Origin: Bacteroidales bacterium
GTDB lineage: Bacteria > Bacteroidota > Bacteroidia > Bacteroidales > VadinHA17
Direction: 5' to 3'
Assembly (NCBI GenBank): GCA_016715075.1
Contig: JADKBK010000002.1
Coordinates: forward strand, 248,001 to 312,000
DNA: 64,000 bases
Position numbers and translations under genes: made by a program. The notes under the pieces were generated by a model that ran no database searches, was not told where the DNA came from, and saw only the letters and a program-made list of their open reading frames with translations. This document shows, one piece after another, positions 26,736-36,310 of the stretch. The stretch's first letter is position 1. Every line of letters starts with the position of its first letter.

Positions 26736-27341
26736 TCAGAGCTTAAACTCAAACCGCATCTGGGTGTCCAGCAGACTGAAAGATTTTCGGTGGTAGGGCG
26801 TTATCCCGTATTTCAATATTGCGGCTCTGTGGAATGCCGTCGGATAGCCCTTATTCCTGTCCCAGCCGTATTGTGGAAATTCGGTATGGATTTTAGCCAT
26901 ATACTCATCACGGTGAGTTTTTGCTAGGACAGATGCTGCTGCTATTGAAAAGTAAATTGAGTCGCCTTTGATGATGGTACTGTGCCTGATCGACTTATAT
27001 GGATAGAATCTGTTCCCATCAATCAGAAGGAACTCAGGTACTTTCTGAAGGCCTTCAATAGCTATATGCATTGCCTTTATTGATGCCCTGAGGATGTTTA
27101 GCTCGTCTATCTCGATATTATCAACAAAGGCTACTTTCCATGCTATAGCTGAATTTATTATTTCATCCCTGAGTGCTGATCGCTGTTTCGCAGTCAGTTT
27201 TTTGGAATCGTTCAGGACAGGGTGTTTGTAGTTTTTTGGAAGAATAACCGCAGCAGCCACAACCGGACCTGCAAGACAACCTCTTCCCGCTTCATCGCAG
27301 CCTGCTTCTGTGAGGTTATGATACATGTACGATTTAAGCAT
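26736..27341 (-). CDS. rnhB: Ribonuclease HII
   Basis: The 201-residue enzyme removes ribonucleotides misinserted into DNA and RNA primers. The signature GCDEAGRGCLAGPVVAAAV carries Asp16 and Glu17. DSKKLTAKQR and the LLIDGNRF segment complete the catalytic carboxylates, and SVLAKTHRDEYM is the conserved substrate-binding block. It starts at ATG 27341, only 7 bp after the stop of the large lipoprotein gene on the same strand, so it is probably cotranscribed with it, an unusual partner. Confidence 0.95.
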   Translation of the reverse strand: MLKSYMYHNLTEAGCDEAGRGCLAGPVVAAAVILPKNYKHPVLNDSKKLTAKQRSALRDEIINSAIAWKVAFVDNIEIDELNILRASIKAMHIAIEGLQKVPEFLLIDGNRFYPYKSIRHSTIIKGDSIYFSIAAASVLAKTHRDEYMAKIHTEFPQYGWDRNKGYPTAFHRAAILKYGITPYHRKSFSLLDTQMRFEFKL

Positions 27342-27348
27342 AGCTGAC

Positions 27349-29502
27349 CTATTTCAGTATATACCATGATTGGCTGTTTGGCTCAATGCTGACCGGGATA
27401 GTAATATTGTATTTCCTGTCAGTCCTGAACCTTCCGGTTTTGCCTTCACTGTCAGTCACTGTAACTATCCGATCCAGTCCTGTATAATATACATTAACAG
27501 TAAGGTTTTGTCTTACAGGGTGGTTAAGCGGATTGTAAACCATAAGCAGGCCCTTCTCTTTTTCTGCAGGATTAACGTGCAGGATAGCATCAATGTCCCG
27601 TCCGTCGGCACGCCTTACATGAATAATGTCCGAGTCGAGTATCACCCTGTGCTTTTTGTAAAAGGCGACCCATTTTTTCACAAGGTCGAGTGTTTCCTGG
27701 GTATCATATAATCTCGGACCTCTGTAAGCAGCCTGCACTCCTGCTCCAAAGAGGTTTGCAAGCCTCTGGCCATAATGGGGAAGGTGCTCGCTCAGAGGTT
27801 CGATTGTAGCTTCCGCACCGCCGCCCTGATACTCAACAAGTGGAACGAACATCCATCCCATGGATGGCGTTTTTTCCCAGGTTCCGTCAAAGATGTTTTG
27901 TCTTTCAATAATCTCCTGCTGCCGGCGGGGAAGAGACCAGTTTGTCTCCCGGTAGCCCATAGCGCTCTTGCTGCTTCCATTCAGAAAATACCAGTCAGGC
28001 ACTGTAAGGTAAACGCCTCTTGCCCTGCACCATTTGTAAAAATCTGATATAGTTTTGAATTGTTTCCATTGAGAATCGGCAATTCCTTCATGGCCGGGAT
28101 GGGTTGACGACATGCATACATCACCGGGGTATGACCCGTCATGTTCAAAATTGTCTATTCCGGTATACTCAATGAATCTGTACAGCTTCCTGAAATATTC
28201 AATCCCCCATTCACTGCCCAGGCAGGGGGAATTGCCAAAAGCAGGCACTTTACCTTCAGGCATAACGACGTCATTACCCTCACCGATCTTCCTGCTGGCA
28301 AGGAGACTGTATCCGCCAAGAGCTATTCCTTTGCTGTGGGCATATTCAGTGAGACCTTTATATCTGTCAAGATTTGCCTGACTGGTATCCTCAATATTAA
28401 AGCGGCTACCGAATGACAATATTATCTTTTCAAATCCTGTTTCAACGCATTGTTCAACAGCTCTTTTTAATGATTCATCATCAGAATACCTCAGGTGCAT
28501 AAATACAGGATTTTCAGTTACCCACGGCGCTATGGTCCTGTACATTTTCCTTTGAGCCAGCCCTTTTCTCTCACGGTCCCAGGAATCATTTACAAGGATC
28601 CATGTCCTGAATGTATCGAATGATTTGCCTGGTGACAATCTTTCGGCAGGTCCGAGCATAGGCCTGCATTCAAGCATTGAAGGCTGTATCCTGTTGTAAT
28701 TGACTATTGTCTGGTAATCAGGATCCGGTAACCACCATACAGATTTTTCATAACAGGATTCCGACGACATGCTGCCGCCGAAGGCATAATCAGTCTCCAC
28801 ATAAATATTTGGCAATGTCCAGTTTTTCTTATCTCCGACGGCGCTCTCTTCCTCCATAAAGGCAATGATCTCCGATTTATAGCTGTCAAGGATTATTTCT
28901 TTATCCGAATCATTCGAAACTGTTACCCATTTGCAGATAAGCGGCAGTCCGTCATAGATCTCATAATGTATGATCACCTTATATTTTAATAATGTGTCGC
29001 TTCCACTTTTTGGCAGGTATGTGAAATCAACCCTTTTCCCATGAGGCGGCCATGGCATATCCTTTGCCATCCATTCGGATCTTTTTTTCCATTCAAATCG
29101 TGCAGATATTTCACCTGTCTGATATCCTGAAAATCTTAATGCCGAAAGGGAATCGGGTTTCAGTCCTGGTATTGATTGCCTGTCCAGATAATTTTTAACA
29201 GGCTGCCCGGTAAGTCCGCCGACCTTAACTGTAATACCATTTATTATCAGTTCTGCTTCAGGCTTAATGGCCCTTAAAAGCTCGTTTCCTGTCATAAGGT
29301 TCTGAAAACCTGTGGTGGCTACATCTGGCGACAGGCTGAATGTTCTGGAGACAAGGCCGTTGGATAATGTGACAGACCCATCCTCTTCACCGACAACAGC
29401 TTTATATGATGAGTCATCGATCAGCCAGTCAGCTTTCTGTGTTCCATTATCAGTGCAGCTTACTGCGAGGAGAAGAATAAATATGTAAAATAAATTTTTC
29501 AT
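27349..29502 (-). CDS. Glycoside-hydrolase-like lipoprotein (alpha-galactosidase/clan D-like)
   Basis: The 717-residue product has a lipoprotein signal (LLLAVSC, Cys16). Residues ~40-310 form a beta-sandwich (VTLSNGLVSRTFSLSPDVAT, the usual N-terminal domain of GH36-type enzymes). From ~330 a barrel is likely: VFMHLRYSDDESLKRAVEQ, then GFEKIILSFGSRF and IDNFEHDGSYPGDVC, whose Asp would be the nucleophile candidate. A C-terminal beta domain ends the protein. The match to GH36 is by overall pattern, not a certain family call. rnhB follows after 7 bp. The divergent prfB gene starts 234 bp away. Confidence 0.65.
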   Translation of the reverse strand: MKNLFYIFILLLAVSCTDNGTQKADWLIDDSSYKAVVGEEDGSVTLSNGLVSRTFSLSPDVATTGFQNLMTGNELLRAIKPEAELIINGITVKVGGLTGQPVKNYLDRQSIPGLKPDSLSALRFSGYQTGEISARFEWKKRSEWMAKDMPWPPHGKRVDFTYLPKSGSDTLLKYKVIIHYEIYDGLPLICKWVTVSNDSDKEIILDSYKSEIIAFMEEESAVGDKKNWTLPNIYVETDYAFGGSMSSESCYEKSVWWLPDPDYQTIVNYNRIQPSMLECRPMLGPAERLSPGKSFDTFRTWILVNDSWDRERKGLAQRKMYRTIAPWVTENPVFMHLRYSDDESLKRAVEQCVETGFEKIILSFGSRFNIEDTSQANLDRYKGLTEYAHSKGIALGGYSLLASRKIGEGNDVVMPEGKVPAFGNSPCLGSEWGIEYFRKLYRFIEYTGIDNFEHDGSYPGDVCMSSTHPGHEGIADSQWKQFKTISDFYKWCRARGVYLTVPDWYFLNGSSKSAMGYRETNWSLPRRQQEIIERQNIFDGTWEKTPSMGWMFVPLVEYQGGGAEATIEPLSEHLPHYGQRLANLFGAGVQAAYRGPRLYDTQETLDLVKKWVAFYKKHRVILDSDIIHVRRADGRDIDAILHVNPAEKEKGLLMVYNPLNHPVRQNLTVNVYYTGLDRIVTVTDSEGKTGRFRTDRKYNITIPVSIEPNSQSWYILK

Positions 29503-29708
29503 ACGTTATTATATGTTTGAACTAAGTTCTAGGTGTTTCATCAAAACTAAATCTTCATTGATACCAGAGTGGCTGACGCCAAACCAGGTTATTCCTTAAA
29601 AGATTTAAAAATAGAATATTTTCATGATTTTACCGGCTGCGCAGGGAATTTTGCCATTGTAAGTAAGCGCTTCGGTAATCTTATCCTCTAAAGTCTGATA
29701 TTTAAGTT

Positions 29709-29716
29709 TAAATTTG
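29709..29716 (+). promoter_or_regulatory. Probable -7 promoter element of prfB
   Basis: TAAATTTG matches TAnnTTTG, 20 bp upstream of the prfB ATG at 29737. No -33 TTTG is seen at the right distance. Confidence 0.45.
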
Positions 29717-29736
29717 CAGAAAATATAGCTGAAGAT

Positions 29737-30826
29737 ATGATAACTAACGAACAGATAAGAGATTTATCGGGACGCCGTGAAGCGTTAAGGAGGTATCTTT
29801 GACATCGATGCCAAGCTTGATCTGATAAATGAGAAGGAAAGTTTATCCCAGCGTCCGGGTTTATGGGATGACCCTAAAGCTGCTGAAGACCTTTTAAAGA
29901 GCATAGCCGTACTAAGGAGCTGGACAAACGGATTTGAGAAGATAGGCAGTGCAATCGAAGACCTTGTTGTACTTTTTGATTACTGCAAGGAAGGAGAGGC
30001 TACTGAAGAAGACGTTGATAATCAATACAGGGATTGTCTGTCGATGATTGAAGACCTTGAGGTAAGGAATATGCTTCAGAAGGAGGAAGACCAGCTTGGC
30101 GCTATCCTCAAGATAAACTCCGGAGCAGGGGGTACTGAAAGTAACGACTGGGCTGCAATGCTTATGAGAATGTATCTGCGCTGGGCAGAAAGAAATAATT
30201 ATAAAGTCAGGGAACTTGATTTTCAAGCCGGCGATGAGGTTGGAGTCAAATCGGTAACAATAGAGATCGAGGGAGAAAAGGCCTACGGATATCTGAAAAG
30301 CGAAAACGGAGTGCACAGACTTGTAAGGATTTCACCTTTCAATGCTCAGGGAAAGCGACAGACAACATTTGCTTCGGTCTTCATATCGCCTCTCGTTGAT
30401 AATAATATTGAGATAGAGATCAACCCTGCGGATATCACCTGGGATACCTACCGCTCAAGTGGGGCAGGCGGACAAAATGTGAATAAGGTTGAGACAGCGG
30501 TAAGGTTAAGGCATCATCCCACAGGGATTATTATTGAAAACCAGGAGACCCGTTCGCAGCTTAATAACAAGGAGAATGCCCTGAAGATCCTGAAATCCCA
30601 GCTGTACGAACTGGAGCTTAGAAAGCAGATGGAGGAGAAGGCAAAGATAGAGGGCGAGAAGAAAAAGATCGAATGGGGCTCCCAGATCAGATCCTATGTG
30701 CTTCACCCATACAAGATGATAAAAGATCTCCGGACCGGCCACGAGACAGGGAATGTGCAGGCTGTCCTTGACGGTGATCTCAATCCGTTTATAAAATCAT
30801 TCCTGATGGAATTTGGGGGGAAATGA
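29737..30826 (+). CDS. prfB: Peptide chain release factor 2, expressed by programmed +1 frameshift
   Basis: RF2 reads UGA and UAA stops. The first 21 codons (MITNEQIRDLSGRREALRRY, then L) run into an in-frame TGA at 29800-29802. A +1 shift at CTT continues in the second frame as DIDAKLDLINEKES to a stop at 30824-30826, giving about 362 residues. The rest is standard: the anticodon-like SPF at about residues 199-201, and GAGGQ with the catalytic GGQ near 244-246. An ORF search would wrongly start it at 30044. The frameshift lets RF2 level control its own synthesis. It is followed after 128 bp by mutA. Confidence 0.95.
29787..29803 (+). promoter_or_regulatory. RF2 programmed frameshift site
   Basis: AAGGAGGT acts as an internal Shine-Dalgarno-like element, 3 nt before the slippery CTT TGA C. 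This is the classic bacterial arrangement (AGGGGGTATCTTTGAC in E. coli), here AGGAGGTATCTTTGAC. Confidence 0.95.
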
Positions 30827-30954
30827 CCTGGCGGTATTCAGTTGTCAGGTATGATAAAATTCATAAAAACACTGACTGGTAACTTACTACATTTACAGCT
30901 CTTTTGAAAAGGGATGGTTTGATGTAAGAACCATAGATTAAGAAAGCAGTATAA

Positions 30955-32820
30955 ATGAAAGAGGACAAACTATTTGAGCAGTTTCCGCCGGTAACAACGA
31001 AAGATTGGATGGATAAGATCCATGCTGACCTCAAGGGGGCTGACTTTAATAAAAAATTAGTATGGAAAACCGCGGAAGGATTGGAGGTAAACCCTTTCTA
31101 CCGTTCGGAAGATATTGAAAAGCTTACCTATATCAATTCCCTGCCGGGTGAATTTCCATACATCAGAGGGACCAGAATTAACAATAACAACTGGCTCATA
31201 AGGCAGAATATTGTAGTTCAGGATTATGCCGCTGCAAATAAAAAAGCCCTTGATATTCTGATGAAAGGGGTTGATTCACTGGGGTTTATTATTGCAGATC
31301 CGGAGACAGTCAATGAGAGTAATTTTAATTTACTTCTCCGCGACATACACCTTGAAAGCATAGAAACCAATTTTCATGCAAACGGAAAAGCAAAGGAGAT
31401 CCTTGCTGTTTTAATCGGGATTGTTGCTGAGAGAGGCCTCGATTTTTCCAGGGTCCGGGGTGCAATAGAAACAGATCCTCTGAGCCGGTTAATGGTGAAC
31501 GGTACTTTGTGTATCCCGGAGGAGGAAGGCTTTGACTATCTTTCTGCCCTTACAGTTGATTCTGCCGTCTTGCCGAATCTGAGGACAATTCATCTGAATG
31601 CATCAAATTTCAATAATGCTGGAGCAGATATTGTTCAGGAACTGGCATTCGGGATCTCTATGGGATGTGAATATCTTTCACGGCTTACCGCAAGGGGAAT
31701 CAGTGCAGTCGAGGCAGCAGCAAAGATAAGATTCAGTTTTGGAGTAGGTTCAGGCTACTTCACTGAGATAGCAAAGCTTAGGGCGGCCAGACTCTTATGG
31801 TCAGCCGTAACGAATGGTTTTGCCCCGGGGAATAGCGATACCATTAAGATGGATATCCATTCTGTGACGAGTGAATGGAATAAGACATTGTATGATCCGT
31901 ATGTGAACATGCTCAGGACTCAGACAGAAGCAATGTCGGCTATCCTGGGAGGTACAGATTCGCTTACTGTTGAGCCATTCGATATTGCTTTCAGAGAGCC
32001 TGATGAATTTTCAGAAAGGATCGCCCGCAATCAGCAGCTTATATTAAAGGAGGAATCATACTTCGATAAGGTCGCAGATCCATCGGCAGGCTCATATTAT
32101 ATTGAGAACCTTACAGCACTTATCGCAGAGCATGCCTGGAAATTATTTGTCAGGACTGAGGAGAACGGAGGATTCCTTGCATCGCTCCATTCAGGTTTTA
32201 TTCAATCCAGTCTTGCAGAATCATCAGCCAAAAAGAAGGCGGATGTTGCTTCAAGGAAAACCATATTTGTTGGGACCAATCAGTATCCTGATCCTGCAGA
32301 GACGCTCTCTGATCATGTTGATTTTAATATAGCCTTCAGGGGAAAGCAGGAAGTTTCAGGAACGGATATCGATCCGATAAGGTTTTTCAGGGGTTCGGAG
32401 GAGTTTGAAAGATTAAGAGCAGCGGTAGGCAGGGCTTCAAAAAGACCCTCGGTTTTCCTGATGAAAATAGGCAATCCTTTGATGCGTAAAGCCAGGGCTC
32501 AGTTCTCTTCCGGTTTTTTCGGTTGTGCAGGTTACCGGATAATTGATAATCCAGGGTTCTCCAGTGTTGAAGAAGGTATTAAATCATTTTTGGAAACTGA
32601 TGCCGTTATTATTGTTTTATGCAGCTCTGATGAAGAGTACATCATGTATGCACCGGAGGTCCTGACACAACTTAAGGATAAGGCAATAATTGTTGTGGCA
32701 GGCAACCCGTCATCAGCAGGTGAATTAAAGGCTATTGGTATTGACCTGTTTATACATCTTAAAAGCGATGTGCCGGCAATGCTTGCATACTTCAATGAAA
32801 AGCTGGGAATTAAAGAGTGA
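30955..32820 (+). CDS. mutA: Methylmalonyl-CoA mutase small subunit
   Basis: The 621-residue subunit partners MutB. Its barrel half matches the mutase family (FGVGSGYFTEIAKLRAARLL, SSYFDKV-type and DPSAGSYYIE segments). The C-terminal domain has the B12-domain fold but no DxHxxG: at that place it reads MKIGNPLMRKARAQ, as expected for the non-catalytic subunit. The enzyme interconverts methylmalonyl-CoA and succinyl-CoA in propionate production from succinate, typical of Bacteroidota fermentation. The start ATG at 30955 is followed by mutB after 15 bp. Confidence 0.95.
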   Translation: MKEDKLFEQFPPVTTKDWMDKIHADLKGADFNKKLVWKTAEGLEVNPFYRSEDIEKLTYINSLPGEFPYIRGTRINNNNWLIRQNIVVQDYAAANKKALDILMKGVDSLGFIIADPETVNESNFNLLLRDIHLESIETNFHANGKAKEILAVLIGIVAERGLDFSRVRGAIETDPLSRLMVNGTLCIPEEEGFDYLSALTVDSAVLPNLRTIHLNASNFNNAGADIVQELAFGISMGCEYLSRLTARGISAVEAAAKIRFSFGVGSGYFTEIAKLRAARLLWSAVTNGFAPGNSDTIKMDIHSVTSEWNKTLYDPYVNMLRTQTEAMSAILGGTDSLTVEPFDIAFREPDEFSERIARNQQLILKEESYFDKVADPSAGSYYIENLTALIAEHAWKLFVRTEENGGFLASLHSGFIQSSLAESSAKKKADVASRKTIFVGTNQYPDPAETLSDHVDFNIAFRGKQEVSGTDIDPIRFFRGSEEFERLRAAVGRASKRPSVFLMKIGNPLMRKARAQFSSGFFGCAGYRIIDNPGFSSVEEGIKSFLETDAVIIVLCSSDEEYIMYAPEVLTQLKDKAIIVVAGNPSSAGELKAIGIDLFIHLKSDVPAMLAYFNEKLGIKE

Positions 32821-32835
32821 ATTGCAAACCGATAG

Positions 32836-34989
32836 ATGATGAGACCAAAATTCAATTATAGCGACCTGAATTCACTTCCAAGCGTGAAGAAGGATTTTAA
32901 GGAGTGGGAGCATGAGAATGATATCAGAAATGATTGGGAGACTCCGGAAAGAATTCCGATAAAAAGTGTTTTTACGGCTGAGGACCTGAAAGGGATGGAA
33001 CATCTCAATTATGCAGCAGGACTGCCTCCGTTTCTGCGGGGACCCTATTCTGGTATGTATGCAATGCTTCCCTGGACGGTAAGGCAATACGCTGGCTTCT
33101 CAACAGCAGAGGAATCCAATGCCTTTTATCGGCGAAACCTCGCTGCCGGACAGAAAGGATTGTCCGTTGCATTCGACCTGGCAACTCACCGCGGATATGA
33201 TTCAGACCATGAAAGGGTAATGGGTGATGTCGGCAAAGCAGGTGTGGCTATCGATTCAGTGCTTGACATGAAACTGCTTTTCGACCAGATCCCTCTCAAT
33301 AAGATGTCGGTATCGATGACTATGAACGGAGCTGTCCTTCCGGTGATGGCTTTCTACATTGTTGCCGCACTTGAGCAGGGTGCTAAGCTGGATGAGCTTT
33401 CAGGCACCATACAGAATGATATTCTCAAGGAATTCATGGTAAGGAATACCTATATCTATCCTCCGGAATTTTCAATGCGGATCATCGCTGACATTTTCAG
33501 GTTCACAGCGGCTAAGATGCCGAAATTCAATTCTATTAGCATTTCCGGTTATCATATGCAGGAGGCAGGCGCTACATGCGATATTGAACTTGCTTACACC
33601 CTGGCAGACGGTCTCGAATACCTGAGAACCGGTGTCAAAACCGGGCTGGATATTGATGCTTTTGCACCCCGGCTGTCATTTTTCTGGGGGATAGGGATGA
33701 ATCATTTCATGGAGATTGCCAAGATGAGAGCTGCCCGGATGCTCTGGGCAAAAATTGTCAGCGGATTCAATCCTAAAAATCCAAAATCTCTGGCACTCAG
33801 GACCCATTCACAAACTTCAGGATGGAGTCTTACGGAACAGGATCCATACAATAATGTGGGGAGAACATGCATTGAGGCTATGGCAGCCATACTTGGACAT
33901 ACGCAGAGCCTTCATACCAATGCGCTTGATGAGGCTCTTGCATTGCCAACTGATTTTTCAGCCAGGATAGCCAGGAATACTCAGATCTATATTCAGGAGG
34001 AGACAAATATCTGCAAAGCAATAGATCCATGGGCCGGTTCATATTATGTTGAATATCTGACTCATGAAATAGCCCATAGGGCCTGGGATCATATCACAGA
34101 GATCGAAAATCTCGGAGGAATGGCCAAAGCAGTGGAATCCGGCGTGCCGAAAATGAGGATCGAGGAGGCAGCTGCGAGGGCTCAGGCTAAGATCGATTCA
34201 GGAGTGCAGGTAATTGTAGGGACTAATAAATACCGGCTCGAGAAAGAAGATCCTCTTGAGACTCTGGAAGTTGATAATTCAGCAGTACGGGAATCGCAGA
34301 TCAGGAGACTTGCAAGGCTGAGGTCGGAGAGAAATGAAGCGGAATGCCGTAATGCCCTTGATGCCCTTACCAGATGTGTTCAGTCTGAAGATGGCAATCT
34401 CCTTGAGCTGGCTGTAGATGCCGCCTCTAAGAGGGCAAGCCTTGGTGAAATTTCATATGCATGTGAAAAAATAGTAGGGAGGTATAAAGCAGTGATAAGA
34501 ACTATATCAGGCGTTTATTCATCAGAATATAAATCTGATGAGGATTTTGCCGAAGCAAGGGCTCTTGCTGCCCGCTTCGCAGAAAAAGAGGGAAGACAGC
34601 CCCGGATTATGGTTGCCAAGATCGGACAGGACGGTCATGACAGGGGAGCAAAGGTCGTATCCACAGGTTATGCCGACATCGGCTTTGATGTAGATATCGG
34701 GCCCCTTTTCCAGACTCCTGAAGAAGCTGCCAAACAGGCAGTGGAAAATGATGTGCATGTACTTGGAGTTTCAAGTCTTGCTGCCGGACATAAAACTCTT
34801 ATCCCTCAGTTGATTTCTGAGCTTAAAAAGCTTGGCAGAGAGGATATTCTGGTTATTGCAGGAGGAGTAATCCCTCCTCAGGATTATCATTTCCTTTATG
34901 AAAATGGAGTTGCGGCTATATTCGGTCCGGGAACATCTGTCTCAAAAGCGGCAAAACAGATTCTTGAGATATTGCTGGAAATAGCTTAA
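32836..34989 (+). CDS. mutB: Methylmalonyl-CoA mutase large (catalytic) subunit
   Basis: The 717-residue subunit binds adenosylcobalamin. Substrate-barrel motifs include PFLRGPYSGMYAMLPWTVRQ, and SISGYHMQEAGAT. The C-terminal B12 domain has D599-G-H601-D-R-G604 (QDGHDRGAKVVSTGYADIGF), with His601 as the cobalt ligand, then VIAGGVIPPQDY. It starts 15 bp after mutA in the same direction. Downstream is a 217 bp gap, so the pair forms a two-gene operon, possibly also read from prfB. Confidence 0.97.
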   Translation: MMRPKFNYSDLNSLPSVKKDFKEWEHENDIRNDWETPERIPIKSVFTAEDLKGMEHLNYAAGLPPFLRGPYSGMYAMLPWTVRQYAGFSTAEESNAFYRRNLAAGQKGLSVAFDLATHRGYDSDHERVMGDVGKAGVAIDSVLDMKLLFDQIPLNKMSVSMTMNGAVLPVMAFYIVAALEQGAKLDELSGTIQNDILKEFMVRNTYIYPPEFSMRIIADIFRFTAAKMPKFNSISISGYHMQEAGATCDIELAYTLADGLEYLRTGVKTGLDIDAFAPRLSFFWGIGMNHFMEIAKMRAARMLWAKIVSGFNPKNPKSLALRTHSQTSGWSLTEQDPYNNVGRTCIEAMAAILGHTQSLHTNALDEALALPTDFSARIARNTQIYIQEETNICKAIDPWAGSYYVEYLTHEIAHRAWDHITEIENLGGMAKAVESGVPKMRIEEAAARAQAKIDSGVQVIVGTNKYRLEKEDPLETLEVDNSAVRESQIRRLARLRSERNEAECRNALDALTRCVQSEDGNLLELAVDAASKRASLGEISYACEKIVGRYKAVIRTISGVYSSEYKSDEDFAEARALAARFAEKEGRQPRIMVAKIGQDGHDRGAKVVSTGYADIGFDVDIGPLFQTPEEAAKQAVENDVHVLGVSSLAAGHKTLIPQLISELKKLGREDILVIAGGVIPPQDYHFLYENGVAAIFGPGTSVSKAAKQILEILLEIA

Positions 34990-35206
34990 CGGGCAATCGC
35001 TGTTATTTTACTAACAGCATATCAGGCTGTTCGGCCGGTCAGTCTTATCTGAATAACAAAAAATTCTGCACTCCCCGGGTGACACCGGCAGTACGGGGCA
35101 CACAAAGGTAAGCACGTAAAGGCACTAAGACAACTTGCGGATTCTATGCTATTTGTAGTTTGAATTTGAAAAAATCCTTTTAATTTGTACTTTATAATTG
35201 TTGTTA

Positions 35207-35791
35207 ATGAAAAGGATAACTTTTTTAGCCCTTGTTTGTTTTCTCTTTTTCACCGGTTGCAGAACAAATAAACCCGTCGCAGAGATGAAAGCAAATGTGT
35301 CACAGAAAACTGAAACCAGCTCAGCTGCTGATAAGAAGGAAGTAAATTTTTCGGAACAGTCCACCTGGCTGCTTGGGTACTTTAACCAGCGTCAGCTGAG
35401 GCAGGAGCCCCATTCAGCCTGGTTCTACAAAGGCTATGATGATTATCATCCGGATCCCAATGCCATTAACAGCCTTAGCGGCATTGATATGGAAGGGCTC
35501 ACGATAAAGGTAGTTTTGGGAACATGGTGCCCCGACAGCAGACGTGAGGTTCCAAGGTTTATGAAGGTCGTTGATGGCTGGAAATTTCCTTCCGGGATGG
35601 TGACATTCATTGGTGTTGACAATGGAAAGCTCTCACCCATTGGCGAATATGATAAACTTGAGATTCAGAGAGTACCTACTTTTATTTTTTATAAAAATAA
35701 TATTGAGGCAGGACGCATCATTGAAAATCCTGTGACGTCTTTAGAACAGGATATGGTTAACATCCTAAGAGGAATGAATAACAATAAATAA
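35207..35791 (+). CDS. Thioredoxin-fold lipoprotein with CPDS motif
   Basis: The start is the ATG at 35207; a TTG three codons upstream has no better support. The 194-residue product has a lipobox ending FFTGC (Cys18). The thioredoxin-like core reads VVLGTWCPDSRREVPRFMKV, so the active site is C108-P-D-S111, a CxxS rather than CxxC. It therefore cannot form the internal disulfide of a normal oxidoreductase and may bind or isomerise a partner. RVPTFIFYKNN holds the conserved cis-Pro. It leads a tight cluster with two small membrane proteins downstream (9 bp gap). Confidence 0.8.
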   Translation: MKRITFLALVCFLFFTGCRTNKPVAEMKANVSQKTETSSAADKKEVNFSEQSTWLLGYFNQRQLRQEPHSAWFYKGYDDYHPDPNAINSLSGIDMEGLTIKVVLGTWCPDSRREVPRFMKVVDGWKFPSGMVTFIGVDNGKLSPIGEYDKLEIQRVPTFIFYKNNIEAGRIIENPVTSLEQDMVNILRGMNNNK

Positions 35792-35800
35792 TTTAATATC

Positions 35801-36310
35801 ATGGAAGACGTACCAAACAAGACAGGAAGTAATCTGGGGGTAGCTGCTCTGATCACAGCCATTATAACATTTGTTATTGCAGTTATACCTTGTGTGGGGC
35901 TGATTGCAATAATTCCCGGGATAATAGCAATTGTTCTCGCATCAGTAGGACTTTCCCAGTCAGCCAGAAGTGGCTCTCCAAGAGGTGTATTAGTAGCAGG
36001 ACTTATTATTGCCGTTGTTGCTTCAATGATCTCTGTTTCACAGGTTTTTGTTGCCACCAGGATTGCAAAACATGCTGATAAATGGCCGGGAGATATTCAG
36101 AATATCATCAATGATGTACAGGACAATGTTGTAAAGGATCTGGAGGATGCCAACATTTCAATCAAGGTTGAGAGCAATGGAGAAAAGGTGGAAATAAATA
36201 CATCCGCTGATAAGAAGGACCGTGAACAGAAGCTGGAGGATCTTGAAGGTGGAAGCACACAGAAAGCTGATACTCTCCTAAAAGATGACACCAAGCCAAA
36301 AAAGAAATAG
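35801..36310 (+). CDS. DUF4190-like small membrane protein
   Basis: The 169-residue protein has two long hydrophobic segments (~12-45 and ~65-90) rich in Ile, Ala, Gly and Val (LIAIIPGIIAIVLASVGLSQ), the pattern of DUF4190-type proteins. A soluble acidic tail (~105-169, with EKVEINTSADKKDREQKLED) follows. The function is unknown. The ATG at 35801 is 9 bp after the thioredoxin-fold gene and its end overlaps the next start by 26 bp, so translation is coupled. Confidence 0.75.
   Translation: MEDVPNKTGSNLGVAALITAIITFVIAVIPCVGLIAIIPGIIAIVLASVGLSQSARSGSPRGVLVAGLIIAVVASMISVSQVFVATRIAKHADKWPGDIQNIINDVQDNVVKDLEDANISIKVESNGEKVEINTSADKKDREQKLEDLEGGSTQKADTLLKDDTKPKKK

Noticed and set aside
29737..30043. 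Treating the break in prfB as another sequence error
   Set aside because: The AGGAGGT-TATCTTTGAC context is the well-known recoding signal of RF2 genes, not a homopolymer loss.
34999..35018. Hairpin GCTGTTA/TAACAGC after mutB as a terminator
   Set aside because: The 7 bp stem is AT-rich and there is no T-run on either side.
35198..35206. TTG start for the thioredoxin-fold lipoprotein
   Set aside because: The ATG at 35207 gives a proper Lys-Arg start of the lipoprotein signal peptide.
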